From the NCBI RefSeq assembly GCF_018614055.1, contig NZ_JAGGPB010000012.1, positions 62,001 through 126,000 of the forward strand: a stretch of 64,000 nucleotides of DNA, in the 5' to 3' direction. The notes below the pieces were generated by a model. It was not told where the DNA came from, did no database searches, and was given only the letters and a program-made list of their open reading frames with translations. Positions 1 to 9,179 of the stretch are shown one piece after another (positions within the stretch are counted from its first letter, which is position 1; every line of letters starts with the position of its first letter). The position numbers and the translations under genes are program-made. This DNA comes from Streptomyces sp. ISL-98 (GTDB taxonomy: Bacteria; Actinomycetota; Actinomycetes; Streptomycetales; Streptomycetaceae).

Positions 1-84
1 ACTGCGCGTTCCCCTGTGACCGTTCCGCTGTGACCGTGCTCCTGCTGCGATGTTGCCATCGACTTGTCGGAAGGTGGCAGAACA

Positions 85-615
85 GTGCAGTGGACGAACT
101 TAAGCGAACAAAGTGTGTACAAGAACCGCTGGTTCCAGGTCAACCTCGCGGATGTCGAGCTCCCCGACGGCCGGCACCTCGACCACTTCGTCATCCGGCT
201 GCGCCCCGTGGCCGTGGCGACGGTGGTCAACGAAGCGAGCGAGGTGCTGCTGCTGTGGCGGCACCGCTTCATCACCGACAGCTGGGGCTGGGAACTCGCG
301 GCGGGTGTCGTCGAGGACGGTGAGGACATACGGGACGCGGCGGCGCGGGAGATGGAGGAGGAGACCGGCTGGCGGCCCGGTCCCCTCCGCCATCTGCTCA
401 CCGTCGAGCCGTCGAACGGCCTCACCGACGCCCGGCACCACCTCTACTGGGCCGAGGACGCGACGTACACCGGCCATCCCGAGGACGACTTCGAGTCCTC
501 ACGGCGCGAGTGGGTCCCGCTCAAGCTGGTCCCCGACATGGTGGCCCGCGGGGAAGTCCCTGCCGCCAATATGGCGGCCGGACTGCTGATGCTGCACCAC
601 CTGCGCCTCGGATAG
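85..615 (+). CDS. NUDIX hydrolase
   Basis: The protein hydrolyses a nucleoside-diphosphate-linked substrate; the ADP-ribose pyrophosphatase branch is most likely but the substrate cannot be read from sequence. A textbook NUDIX box is visible (G-x5-E-x7-R-E-x-x-E-E-x-G, from GVVEDGEDIRDAAA to REMEEETGW), giving the Mg-binding glutamates. The GTG at 85 is preferred because GGAAGGTGG lies 8 nt upstream. The frame stays open to a TTG at 64, which lacks a ribosome binding site. The gene is followed by a hairpin shared with the convergent neighbour. Confidence 0.9.
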   Translation: MQWTNLSEQSVYKNRWFQVNLADVELPDGRHLDHFVIRLRPVAVATVVNEASEVLLLWRHRFITDSWGWELAAGVVEDGEDIRDAAAREMEEETGWRPGPLRHLLTVEPSNGLTDARHHLYWAEDATYTGHPEDDFESSRREWVPLKLVPDMVARGEVPAANMAAGLLMLHHLRLG

Positions 616-626
616 AGGGCAGCCCG

Positions 627-645
627 CTAGGGGGTGTCCCCCTAG
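627..645. terminator. Short bidirectional hairpin terminator
   Basis: CTAGGGGG, a 3-nt loop, then CCCCCTAG form a perfect 8-bp stem. It lies exactly between the convergent stop codons at 615 and 642 and includes the TAG of the minus-strand gene, so it can serve both. Confidence 0.6.
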
Positions 646-899
646 TGGCCGAGTGCCTGCCAGACAGTCACCGTCAGAGCTCCGACCGCGGTCAGCGCCG
701 CCACGGTGGGCAGCGGCCAGCGGGTGTGCTCCAGCGCCGTCACGCGTGCGGCCAGGCCGGTCAGGTCGTTGTCGGCCTGACCGCTCCGCTGGGCCAGCAG
801 CGCCAGCTGGCCGTCGATCTTCACCAGACCGACGTCCAGGTGGCGCCGTAACTCGGCGACTTCTTCTACGACCACGGTCTGATCGGGGTCGATACTCAC
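642..899 (-). CDS. Small hypothetical membrane protein with coiled coil
   Basis: An 85-residue protein I cannot assign to a named family. Residues 1-55 are polar and heptad-like (VEEVAELRRHLDVGL...LAARVTALEH), suggesting a coiled coil. Residues 60-80 form one hydrophobic segment, so it is probably a C-terminally anchored small membrane protein. The layout resembles phage hemolysin XhlA/holin-accessory proteins, but no lysis genes are nearby. The GTG start is preceded by AAAAGGAGCGG at good spacing, which supports real translation. Confidence 0.65.
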   Translation of the reverse strand: MSIDPDQTVVVEEVAELRRHLDVGLVKIDGQLALLAQRSGQADNDLTGLAARVTALEHTRWPLPTVAALTAVGALTVTVWQALGH

Positions 900-1028
900 G
901 GTCCGCTCCTTTTCAACAAGGTCGTCCAGCGTCCTTGTGCATGTGACGCAGAGTCAACTAGCCCTGTGCCCATGGCGGGAGCGTGTGTGCGGGGCATATG
1001 CGTGTACGCCCCGCACACTCCGTGCGAA

Positions 1029-1901
1029 TCAGGAGTACGGGTAGAACCCGGAGCCCGTCTTACGTCCGAGCCTGCCCGCGTCCACCATGCGCTGCAGCAG
1101 CGGGGGCGCGGCGTACAGCGGCTCCTTGAACTCGGCATACATCGAGTCGGCGACCGAGGCGACCGTGTCGAGGCCGATGAGGTCCGCGAGCTTGAGCGGG
1201 CCCATGGGGTGGGCGCAGCCCAGCTCCATGCCGTTGTCGATGTCCTCGCGGCTCGCGATGCCCGACTCGAACATCCGGATCGCCGAGAGCAGATACGGGA
1301 TGAGGAGCGCGTTCACCACGAAGCCCGAGCGGTCCTGCGCGCGGATCGCGTGCTTGTCGAGCACGTTCTGCACGACGGCCTCGGCGCGCTTGACCGTCTC
1401 CTCGGAGGTGGTCAGCGCCGGGATCAGCTCGACGAGCTTCTGCACCGGGGCCGGGTTGAAGAAGTGGATGCCGATGACCTGGTCCGGGCGGGAGGTGGCG
1501 ACGGCCAGCTTCACCAGGGGGATCGAGGAGGTGTTGGAGGCGAGGATCGCGTCCGGCCGGGTCACCACCTGGTCGAGGACCTGGAAGATCTCGGTCTTGA
1601 TCGCCTCGTTCTCGACGACGGCCTCGATGACGAGGTCGCGGTCGGCGAACTCCCCGAGGTCGGTCGTGAAGCTGAGGCGGGCGAGCGTGGCGTCGCGCTC
1701 CTCCTCGGTGATCTTGCCGCGTTCGGCGGCCTTCGAGAGGGAGTTGTAGAGCCGGGTGCGGCCGATCTCCAGGGCCTCGCCCGTGGTCTCGGCAACCTTC
1801 ACCTCGAGGCCGCTGCGGGCACACACCTCGGCAATGCCTGCGCCCATCTGGCCGCAGCCCACTACTCCGACGCGTTGCACATCCGCCATGGAGTCCGTCA
1901 C
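1029..1901 (-). CDS. 3-hydroxybutyryl-CoA dehydrogenase family protein
   Basis: NAD(P)-dependent oxidation of (S)-3-hydroxyacyl-CoA or reduction of acetoacetyl-CoA, in fatty acid or polyhydroxybutyrate-type metabolism. The N-terminus carries the Rossmann dinucleotide fold (GVVGCGQMGAGIAEVCARSG). The middle has the family NTSSIPL and HFFNPAP (catalytic His) segments, and the C-terminal domain ends GRLGRKTGSGFYPY, as in PaaH/Hbd proteins. At about 290 residues it has the stand-alone family length rather than that of a FadB fusion. GTG at 1901 is chosen because GAAAGG sits 6 nt upstream; an internal ATG at 1889 is the alternative. It stands alone with no pathway partner beside it. Confidence 0.9.
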   Translation of the reverse strand: MTDSMADVQRVGVVGCGQMGAGIAEVCARSGLEVKVAETTGEALEIGRTRLYNSLSKAAERGKITEEERDATLARLSFTTDLGEFADRDLVIEAVVENEAIKTEIFQVLDQVVTRPDAILASNTSSIPLVKLAVATSRPDQVIGIHFFNPAPVQKLVELIPALTTSEETVKRAEAVVQNVLDKHAIRAQDRSGFVVNALLIPYLLSAIRMFESGIASREDIDNGMELGCAHPMGPLKLADLIGLDTVASVADSMYAEFKEPLYAAPPLLQRMVDAGRLGRKTGSGFYPYS

Positions 1902-2061
1902 ATCGTGCCTTTCGCTGATCAACAGTTCGGCAGGCATACCGTGTGGTTACGGTGCCCGCCTCGGCCCCCGACGTTACTCCGGACCTACGTGTGCGTGAGG
2001 GGCCGGGGCGGGAATGCTCTGCGGGTACGACGGGACGTACACATCGACCGAGGGACGAAGC

Positions 2062-3297
2062 ATGGTGCATATCGGGCGAAGAGGGCTATTGATGGGCGCG
2101 GCCGGGGCGCTGTCCGTGCTCGCGGTTTCGGGAGACGCAGCGGCGGCCGCCCGGCGGCGCCGCGACCCGAAGCGCGAGTTCCGCGGCATGTGGCTGGCGA
2201 GCGTCGTCAACCGGGACTGGCCGTCCAGGCCGGGCCTCACCGCCGACCAGCAGCAGACCGAGCTCCTGGCCCACTTGGACGCAGCGGTACGGCGCAGGCT
2301 GAACGTGGTGGTCTTCCAGGTGCGGCCGACGGCCGACGCCCTGTGGCCCTCGCCGTACGAGCCGTGGTCCCAGTACCTCACCGGCGTCCAGGGCAAGGAC
2401 CCCGGCTGGGATCCGCTCGGGACGGCGGTGCGGGAGGCGCACGAGCGCGGCCTTGAGCTGCACGCCTGGTTCAACCCGTACCGGGTGGCGACGCACACGG
2501 ACCCCTCGAAGCTGGTGGCCGACCATCCCGCGCGCGTGCACCCGGACTGGGTGCTGCCGTACGGCGGGAAGCTCTACTACAACCCGGGGCTGCCCGAGGT
2601 CAGGCGCTTCGTCCAGGACGCGATGCTCGACGCGGTGAGCCGCTACGACATCGACGCCGTGCACTGGGACGACTACTTCTACCCGTATCCGGTGGCGGGA
2701 CAGACCTTCGCCGACGACGAGGCGTACGCCCGCTACGGATCCGGATTCCCGGACCGGGCCGCCTGGCGGCGCGACAACACCGACCGTCTGGTCAGCGAGA
2801 TGGCCACCCGGATCAAGCAGGTCAAGAAGGATGTGCGCTTCGGGATCAGCCCCTTCGGGGTGTGGCGCAATGCCTCGACCGACCCGCTGGGCTCGCCGAC
2901 CCGGGCCGGTGCGCAGACGTACGACGATCTGTACGCCGACACCAGGAAATGGGTCAAGGAGGGCTGGCTCGACTACATCGTCCCGCAGCTGTACTGGAAC
3001 ATCGGCCTCGAAGCCGCCGACTACGCCAAGCTGCTGCCCTGGTGGTCGGACGTCGCACGCGGCACGGGCGTCGACCTGTACATCGGCGAGGCCCTCTACA
3101 AGGCCGGCGACCCGGCCCAGCCCGCCGCCTGGCAGGATCCGGCGGAACTCTCGCGCCATCTGACGCTCGCCAAGAACCACGCCGAGGTGCGCGGCCATGT
3201 TTTCTTCTCGGCGAAGGAGGTCACGGCGGACCGCATCGGGGCAATGGACCGGGTAGTGGCGGACCACTACCCGGACAGGGTCAAACCGCCCCGCTGA
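2062..3297 (+). CDS. Secreted GH10-like (YngK/DUF187) glycoside hydrolase
   Basis: A family of predicted TIM-barrel glycosidases (glycosyl hydrolase-like 10) exported to the cell surface; the substrate is unknown but is probably a cell-wall or exopolymer glycan. The N-terminus GRRGLLMGAAGALSVLAV followed by Ala-rich sequence is a likely Tat signal. The catalytic domain begins at KREFRGMWLASVVNRDWPS and contains the family segments FQVRPTADALWPS, HAWFNPYR, DAVHWDDYFYPYP and DYIVPQLYWN, with acidic residues at the barrel strand ends. ATG at 2062 follows GAGGGACG. An in-frame ATG at 2014 would place 16 odd residues before the signal. Confidence 0.85.
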   Translation: MVHIGRRGLLMGAAGALSVLAVSGDAAAAARRRRDPKREFRGMWLASVVNRDWPSRPGLTADQQQTELLAHLDAAVRRRLNVVVFQVRPTADALWPSPYEPWSQYLTGVQGKDPGWDPLGTAVREAHERGLELHAWFNPYRVATHTDPSKLVADHPARVHPDWVLPYGGKLYYNPGLPEVRRFVQDAMLDAVSRYDIDAVHWDDYFYPYPVAGQTFADDEAYARYGSGFPDRAAWRRDNTDRLVSEMATRIKQVKKDVRFGISPFGVWRNASTDPLGSPTRAGAQTYDDLYADTRKWVKEGWLDYIVPQLYWNIGLEAADYAKLLPWWSDVARGTGVDLYIGEALYKAGDPAQPAAWQDPAELSRHLTLAKNHAEVRGHVFFSAKEVTADRIGAMDRVVADHYPDRVKPPR

Positions 3298-3336
3298 CTC
3301 TTATTGCCAAAGGTGCTGGGTGCTCGTGCTCGGTGC

Positions 3337-3531
3337 TTACTTTGTCGGGCCCTTGTGCTGTACGACAGCGTCCGGCCCCGGCGACACCACCGCCTCGTGT
3401 CCGTCGTCGAAGCGGACACGGAACGGCGGGTTGCCCTCGGGGCCCATCACCTCGACGATCTTCGCGACCTTGTCCTCGTGACCCACGGTCCTGCCATGCA
3501 CCAGCAGCTGGTCGCCCACGCTCGCTTGCAT
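3337..3531 (-). CDS. DUF1918 domain protein
   Basis: A 64-residue protein of the actinobacterial DUF1918 family: MQASVGDQLLVHG near the start, then EVMGPEGNPPFRVRFDDGHE and a PGPDAVV end. These are small all-beta (SH3-like) proteins of unknown function that occur as single genes. It is convergent with the glycosidase gene and has no conserved partner in view. Confidence 0.9.
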   Translation of the reverse strand: MQASVGDQLLVHGRTVGHEDKVAKIVEVMGPEGNPPFRVRFDDGHEAVVSPGPDAVVQHKGPTK

Positions 3532-3630
3532 CGGGAGTGCCCTTCTTGAGGCTTCCGGTAGGTACGGCCAGTCTAAGGCCGTGGGCGGGAGTTGGGCCTG
3601 TCCTGTTCAGCCGTTCAGGTCCGCGCGCGT

Positions 3631-4615
<985 letters not shown>

Positions 4616-4617
<2 letters not shown>

Positions 4618-6061
4618 GTATGAGCGTAGCAGTGTGGCCGAACTGGCGAAATCCCTCAGGCAAGAGCTCAACCGCTACTCGCCTGGTGGAAAGCTGCCGT
4701 CGAGCCGGGTACTTGTCGAGCGCTACCGGGTGAGCCCGGTGACGGTCTCCCGTGCACTCGCCCAGCTCGCCGCCGAGGGCCTGGTCGTCACCCGGCCCGG
4801 CGCCGGTGCCTTCCGGGCGCAGCCGCGTACGGACGCCGCCGATGCCGCGCCCGGTGACACGTCCTGGCAGGAGGTGTCGCTCAGCGCCGACGGAGCCATC
4901 GAACTCGTACCTCGCTCGGTCGACGCCTCGGGCGTCCTCGTCACGCTGGCCGCACAGCCGCCCGGCGTCATCGAGTTCAACAGCGGCTACCTCCACGCCT
5001 CCCTCCAGCCCGAGCGGGCCATGGCCGCCGCGCTCGCCCGCGCGGGGCGGCGGCCCGGCGCGTGGGGGCGGCCGCCCGTCGACGGCGTCCCCGAGCTGCG
5101 GGAATGGTTCGCCCGGGGGATCGGCGGCGCCGTGACGGCCGCCGAGGTGCTGATCGCTGCGGGCGGCCAGAGTGCGTTGACCACGACGCTGCGCGCGCTC
5201 GCCCCGCCCGGCGCACCGGTGCTGGTCGAGTCGCCGACGTACCCCGGCATGCTGGCGATCGCGCGGGCGGCGGGGCTGCGGCCGGTGCCGGTGCCGGTGG
5301 ACTCGGACGGTGTACGTACGGACCTCCTCGCGGCGGCCTTCAAGGCCACCGGCGCCCGGGTCTTCGTCTGCCAGCCGCTCTTCCAGAACCCGACCGGCGC
5401 GGTGCTCTCCGCCGAGCGCCGGCCGGAGGTGCTGCGGATCGCCAGGGAGGCCGGGGCGTTCGTCGTCGAGGACGACTTCGTACGGCGCTTGGTGCACGAC
5501 GATGCGGGGCCGCTGCCGAGGCCGCTCGCCACTGATGATCACGACGGTGTGGTGGTCCACGTCTGCTCGCTCACCAAGGCCACTTCGCCCAGCTTCCGGG
5601 TGTCTGCGCTGGCCGCGCGGGGGCCTGTGCTGGAACGGCTGCGTGCGATTCAGGTGGTCGAGAGCTTCTTCGTGCCGCGGCCGTTGCAGGAGGCGGCCGT
5701 CGAACTGGTCGGTTCGCCGGCGTGGCCGCGCCATCTGCGGAGCGTGGCGGCGGAGTTGAGGGCGCGACGCGAGGCGATGACTGCGGCGCTGCGGCTGAAC
5801 CTGCCGGAGCTTGCTCTGCCGCATGTGCCGACGGGCGGCTACCACCTGTGGCTGCGGCTGCCGGACGGGGCCGACGAGGGTGCGCTGGTCTCGGCCGCGC
5901 TCCGGGCGGGGGTGGCGATCGCCCCGGGTCGCCCGTACTTCAGCGCGGAGCCGACGGCGGGGTATGTCCGGCTGAGCTTTGCGGGGGTGGCGGGGGTGGC
6001 GGAGATCGGGGAAGGGGTGCGGAGGCTGCGCAGCGCGGGGGAAGGGTTGCTGGGGAGGTAG
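4616..6061 (+). CDS. MocR/PdxR-type transcriptional regulator (GntR-aminotransferase fusion)
   Basis: A 481-residue regulator. Residues ~5-75 form a GntR winged helix (LPSSRVLVERYRVSPVTVSRALAQLAAEGLV), and residues ~110-475 form a fold-type I aminotransferase domain. The latter has SPTYPGMLAIAR, FQNPTGAVL and CSLTKATSPSFRVS, whose lysine should bind PLP. Known members use the PLP domain as an effector sensor rather than as an enzyme. The divergent transporter gene is the obvious target. The ATG at 4616 has no ribosome binding site but has TATTCT 8 nt upstream, so the message may be leaderless and the two promoters lie inside each other's coding starts. Confidence 0.9.
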
Positions 6062-6116
6062 GGGGGTGCGGGGCGGTTGAGGGTGTGAGGTGCGGGCGGT
6101 TCGGTGCGCGGTGCCG

Positions 6117-6190
6117 TGCGGGTTGCCTGCGGCGCGGTTCCCCTCCCGCCCCTTCCCGAATGTCACAGCGGGTACGGGCGGGTAGGGGAA
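6117..6190. repeat. Compact copy of a long-stem interspersed hairpin repeat
   Basis: Left arm 6138-6158 (TTCCCC-TCCCGCCCC-TTCCCG) and right arm 6169-6190 pair over about 21 bp with few mismatches around a 10-nt loop AATGTCACAG. The flank GTGCGGGTTGCCTGCGG and both arms are shared with the larger copy at 8885-9170. Its position after the MocR stop suggests it terminates transcription. The rest of 6062-6249 is G-rich with no gene. Confidence 0.6.
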
Positions 6191-6213
6191 AAGCGCCGCG
6201 GACCGGCAAAGCC

Positions 6214-6242
6214 TTGACCCGCCGCGCTTTCCGATCCACGAT
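6214..6242 (+). promoter_or_regulatory. Putative promoter for a leaderless transcript
   Basis: TTGACC (6214-6219), a 17-bp spacer and CACGAT (6237-6242) lie 7 nt upstream of the ATG at 6250. There is no ribosome binding site, so transcription could start at the A of ATG, a frequent arrangement in Streptomyces. The hexamers are imperfect. Confidence 0.4.
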
Positions 6243-6249
6243 CGCCGCC

Positions 6250-6825
6250 ATGAACATTCGGGTCACCCTCGTCGCCGCCGCCCGCAGCTCCGCGCGGCTT
6301 GCTGAGCGGTTCGAGGACGACCGGCCGCTCGACCGGACCGGCTGGGAGGAGGTGCAGCTCGTCGCGCACACCCTCGTGCCGCTCGCCGCGGCCGACCTGC
6401 GCTACTGCTCGCCCAGCGCCCGTAGCCGCGCCACCGGCGAGGCCCTCGGCCTCTGGCCCCTCGTCCAGCCCGCGCTGCGCGACTGCGACATGGGCCGCTG
6501 GCGCGGCCGGACGCTCGGCGAAGTCGCGGCGTACGAGCCGGACGCCGTCGACCTCTGGCTCTCCGACCCCCGCTCCACCCCGCACGGCGGCGAGTCCCTG
6601 CTGGCCTTCATCTCGCGCATAGGCCGCTGGCTGGACACCCGGCCCGCCGACGACGGGAGCGCCGTCGTCGCGGTCGCCGAGCCCGCCGTCGTACGGGCCG
6701 CGCTGGTGTACTCCCTGAAGGCGCCGCCGTCCGCGTACTGGAACGTGGACGTCCGGCCCCTTTCGACCGTGCGGCTCAGCGGGCAGCCTGGGCGGTGGAG
6801 TCTCTGCCTCGAAGCAGGGATCTGA
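6250..6825 (+). CDS. Degenerate histidine-phosphatase-fold protein
   Basis: A 191-residue protein with the overall pattern of the phosphoglycerate mutase/histidine phosphatase superfamily: an N-terminal beta strand, LRYCSPSARSRATGEAL (normally SP..RA..TA), a central WRGRTLGEV, PHGGESLLAFISR, and a late strand before a helix. The catalytic RHG is replaced by Ala-Ala-Ala at residues 9-11, and the later SHG motif reads AEP. Without either histidine the enzyme chemistry should be impossible, so it is either a pseudoenzyme with a binding role or a decaying gene. Coding quality is intact, with no frameshift. I know such proteins occur near cobalamin or cobalt genes in Streptomyces, but none are adjacent here. 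Confidence 0.7.
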   Translation: MNIRVTLVAAARSSARLAERFEDDRPLDRTGWEEVQLVAHTLVPLAAADLRYCSPSARSRATGEALGLWPLVQPALRDCDMGRWRGRTLGEVAAYEPDAVDLWLSDPRSTPHGGESLLAFISRIGRWLDTRPADDGSAVVAVAEPAVVRAALVYSLKAPPSAYWNVDVRPLSTVRLSGQPGRWSLCLEAGI

Positions 6826-6841
6826 GCGGTGGGATCCGACG

Positions 6842-7999
6842 TCAGCGCTTGACTGCTCGCAGCACTACGAACTTCGGGTCGCTCGCCACCAGCTCGCTGT
6901 TGCCGAAGATCCTGCGCAGCGTCACGTGGTAGCCCAGGTGCCGGTTGCCCACGACCCACAGCTCGCCGCCGGGGCGCAGCGCCGCCCGCGCGCCGGTGAA
7001 CATCCGCCGGGATGTCGCGTCGGTCGTCGCCTGGTGGCTGTGGAACGGAGGATTGTTGAGTACGAGATCCACCGACCCCGCCGGTACGCCCGACAGGCCG
7101 TCCCCGACGAGGAATTCCGCCTTGGCGTCCGCCTCGGCGTTCGCCCGGAACGTGGCCTCCGCCGACGCCACCGCCTGGAACGACTCGTCGACGAACAGCG
7201 TCTCCGCCTCCGGGTTGGCCAGCGCCGCCGCCGTACCGACCACCCCGTTGCCGCAGCCCAGATCCACGACCCGCTCGGAGCCCCGGCGCTGCGGGAGGTG
7301 TCGCAGGAAGAACCTCGTACCGATGTCGAGACGCTCGGCGCAGAAGACGCCCGCGTGGTTCGTGACGGTCCGTCCGGACACCACTCCGACGTCGGCGGGC
7401 AGCGCATAGCTGTGCGGCCACGGGTTGCCGCCCCGGGGGAGCCCGGGGTCCGGCGTACAGAAGATGAGACGCGCCTTCTTCGCCGCCAGCGACGTCCTCG
7501 TCGTGCCGAGGATCCGCTCGAACAGCCTCAGCGTGGAGGTGTGGATCTCCTTGACCATGCCCGTACCGACGACGACGGTGTCCGCGTGGATGTGCGGCGC
7601 CAGACGGTGCAGCTGGTCCTCCAGCAGCGCGAGGCTCTTCGGTACGCGGATCAGCAGTACGTCGATCCGGTCCGGTGGCGTCTCCCGCGTCGAAAGCAGC
7701 CGCACCACCGCCGCGTCGATGCCGTTGCGCTCCAGGTTCGCCCGGGTGGCCCGCTGGGCGAGGTACGAGTCGGTGATCTGCACGGGGCGGGACCCGGCGA
7801 GCGCGGTGGCCAGCGCGCCCCACCGGTCGCCCACCACGACGACGGTGCCGGACAGGTCGGTCGCCGGACCGTCGCCCGTTCCCTCGAGATGCCGCAGCAG
7901 ATATTCGTCGGCTGCGTCCCAGGCGCGAAGCCTGTCGCGGGGGTCCTCGGGGAAACGGGCGAGGGCGAACTCGCCCAGTGACGTCGTCAAATGGTTCAT
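6842..7999 (-). CDS. RlmG/RsmC-like class I SAM methyltransferase
   Basis: A 385-residue two-domain rRNA guanine-N2 methyltransferase-like protein. The N-terminal half is a degenerate Rossmann domain (VVVVGDRWGALATALA). The C-terminal half holds motif I VVDLGCGNGVVGTAAA, the acidic VDES and the catalytic N-P-P-F (LVLNNPPFHSHQ) typical of enzymes that methylate exocyclic amines of guanine. RlmG modifies 23S rRNA G1835 in E. coli; the exact target here is inferred. The ATG follows GAGGG with 5-nt spacing. The gene ends 16 nt from the convergent phosphatase-like gene. Confidence 0.85.
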   Translation of the reverse strand: MNHLTTSLGEFALARFPEDPRDRLRAWDAADEYLLRHLEGTGDGPATDLSGTVVVVGDRWGALATALAGSRPVQITDSYLAQRATRANLERNGIDAAVVRLLSTRETPPDRIDVLLIRVPKSLALLEDQLHRLAPHIHADTVVVGTGMVKEIHTSTLRLFERILGTTRTSLAAKKARLIFCTPDPGLPRGGNPWPHSYALPADVGVVSGRTVTNHAGVFCAERLDIGTRFFLRHLPQRRGSERVVDLGCGNGVVGTAAALANPEAETLFVDESFQAVASAEATFRANAEADAKAEFLVGDGLSGVPAGSVDLVLNNPPFHSHQATTDATSRRMFTGARAALRPGGELWVVGNRHLGYHVTLRRIFGNSELVASDPKFVVLRAVKR

Positions 8000-8032
8000 T
8001 GTGCCCTCAGGCTAACCGAGCCCCCGACCTGC

Positions 8033-8803
8033 TCACCCCGTGGTCACGGGCCTCGCGATCACGCTGAAGCGAGTGCCGAAGGGGTCGGTGATCTCCGCCG
8101 TGCGGCCGTACGGCGAGTCGGAGGTGGCACCGGCCGTTCCTCCCGCCGCGACGGCACCCTCCACCAGGGCGTCGGTGTCCGCGACCTCGAAGGTGGTCTG
8201 CCAGGCGGAGGACGAGGCACCGGGGTCACCGAAGATGCCGCCGATCTCGTGGCCGTCCGGGCGGCGCAGGAAGGTGAAGTCGAAACCGGGGAGGTCGTCG
8301 TTGCCGTCGAGGGTGAAGCCGAACACGGCCGTGTAGAAGTCACGGGCGGGTCCGGGAGCCGGGGTGGCGAGGTCATTGCGTACGAGCGAGGCGGGCTCGT
8401 TCACGATCTGGCAGCCGGGATGGGTGTCACCCTGCCAGAGCCCGAACTCGGCTCCGACGGAGTCCTTGGCCAGCGCCGTACGGGCCAGGGCCGCGACGCC
8501 AGGCGGGCTCGGCAGCAGGGTGCCGCCCGCGTCGACGACGCGTTTGGCGGTGTCGTCGCAGTCCTGCGTGGCGAAGTACATGCGCCAGAGGGGAGGGGCT
8601 TCGGAAGCCGGCGCGGGGCGCAGACCTGCGACGGGCAGGCCGCGCAGGAGGCATGTGGTGTAGCCGCCCGCTTCCGTCGGTGTCCGGCTGAACTCCCAGC
8701 CGAACAGCGTTCTGTAGAACTCCCTCGCGCGTGCGATGTCCGGGACGTCGAGGTCGATCCAGGTGGGGGTGCCGTCGGGCTGGTATGTCGTGACGAGGCT
8801 CAT
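8033..8803 (-). CDS. VOC (glyoxalase/bleomycin-resistance) family protein
   Basis: A 256-residue protein with two tandem vicinal-oxygen-chelate domains: residues ~8-120 (TPTWIDLDVPDIARAREFYRTLFGWEF) and ~130-250 (FYTAVFGFTLD ... GRTAEITDPFGTRFSVI). Members with this duplicated, internally dimerised fold bind small molecules or metals, and many Streptomyces copies are annotated as hydroxylase-like or resistance proteins. The substrate cannot be assigned. No clear operon partner is seen. Confidence 0.85.
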   Translation of the reverse strand: MSLVTTYQPDGTPTWIDLDVPDIARAREFYRTLFGWEFSRTPTEAGGYTTCLLRGLPVAGLRPAPASEAPPLWRMYFATQDCDDTAKRVVDAGGTLLPSPPGVAALARTALAKDSVGAEFGLWQGDTHPGCQIVNEPASLVRNDLATPAPGPARDFYTAVFGFTLDGNDDLPGFDFTFLRRPDGHEIGGIFGDPGASSSAWQTTFEVADTDALVEGAVAAGGTAGATSDSPYGRTAEITDPFGTRFSVIARPVTTG

Positions 8804-8884
8804 CCGCTGCGCTCCTGATGTCCGGGGCCGGGCGTTCGACGCTAGACCGGAAGGAGGTCAGTGGCTGTCCTAGAACCTCCGAAG

Positions 8885-9170
8885 TGCGGGTGGTGCCCTG
8901 CGGGGCTGTTCCCCTTCCCGCCCGTTCCCGAACTGGGGGCAAGCCCCCAGGCCCCGGGACGCCTTTGGGGGGTCCCCCCGGACGAAGTCTGGGGAGTGTC
9001 CTCAATCGCCGGATGGACTGGATTTTCCGGCCCGGCCGGAAAGTCTCAGCCCCTGGGGGTCCCCTGGACGTAGCCCTTGGGGGAGTTTGAGGAGCAGGGT
9101 CTTGGGCGGAGCCCCCGCGCGGCGGCAGCCGCAAACTGTCACAGCGGGAAGGGCGGGGCGAGGAAAGGCC
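8885..9170. repeat. Expanded copy of the hairpin repeat with internal insert
   Basis: This 376-bp gene-free stretch (8804-9179) holds a second copy of the element at 6117-6190. The left arm is at 8909-8930 (TTCCCCTTCCCGCCCGTTCCCG) and the right arm begins at 9145. Unlike the compact copy, the loop contains about 200 bp flanked by direct AACTG repeats (8931-8935 and 9134-9138). The insert is itself full of small hairpins such as GGGGGCAAGCCCCC and includes CTCAATCGCCGGATGGACTGG, which resembles a motif I know to be widespread in Streptomyces intergenic DNA. No convincing ORF is present. Confidence 0.6.
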
Positions 9171-9179
9171 CGCCCCCGC

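Noticed and set aside
966..2456. Plus-strand open frame of 496 codons
   Set aside because: Antisense to the hydroxyacyl-CoA dehydrogenase and running into the glycosidase in another frame; composition is shadow-like and it has no domains.
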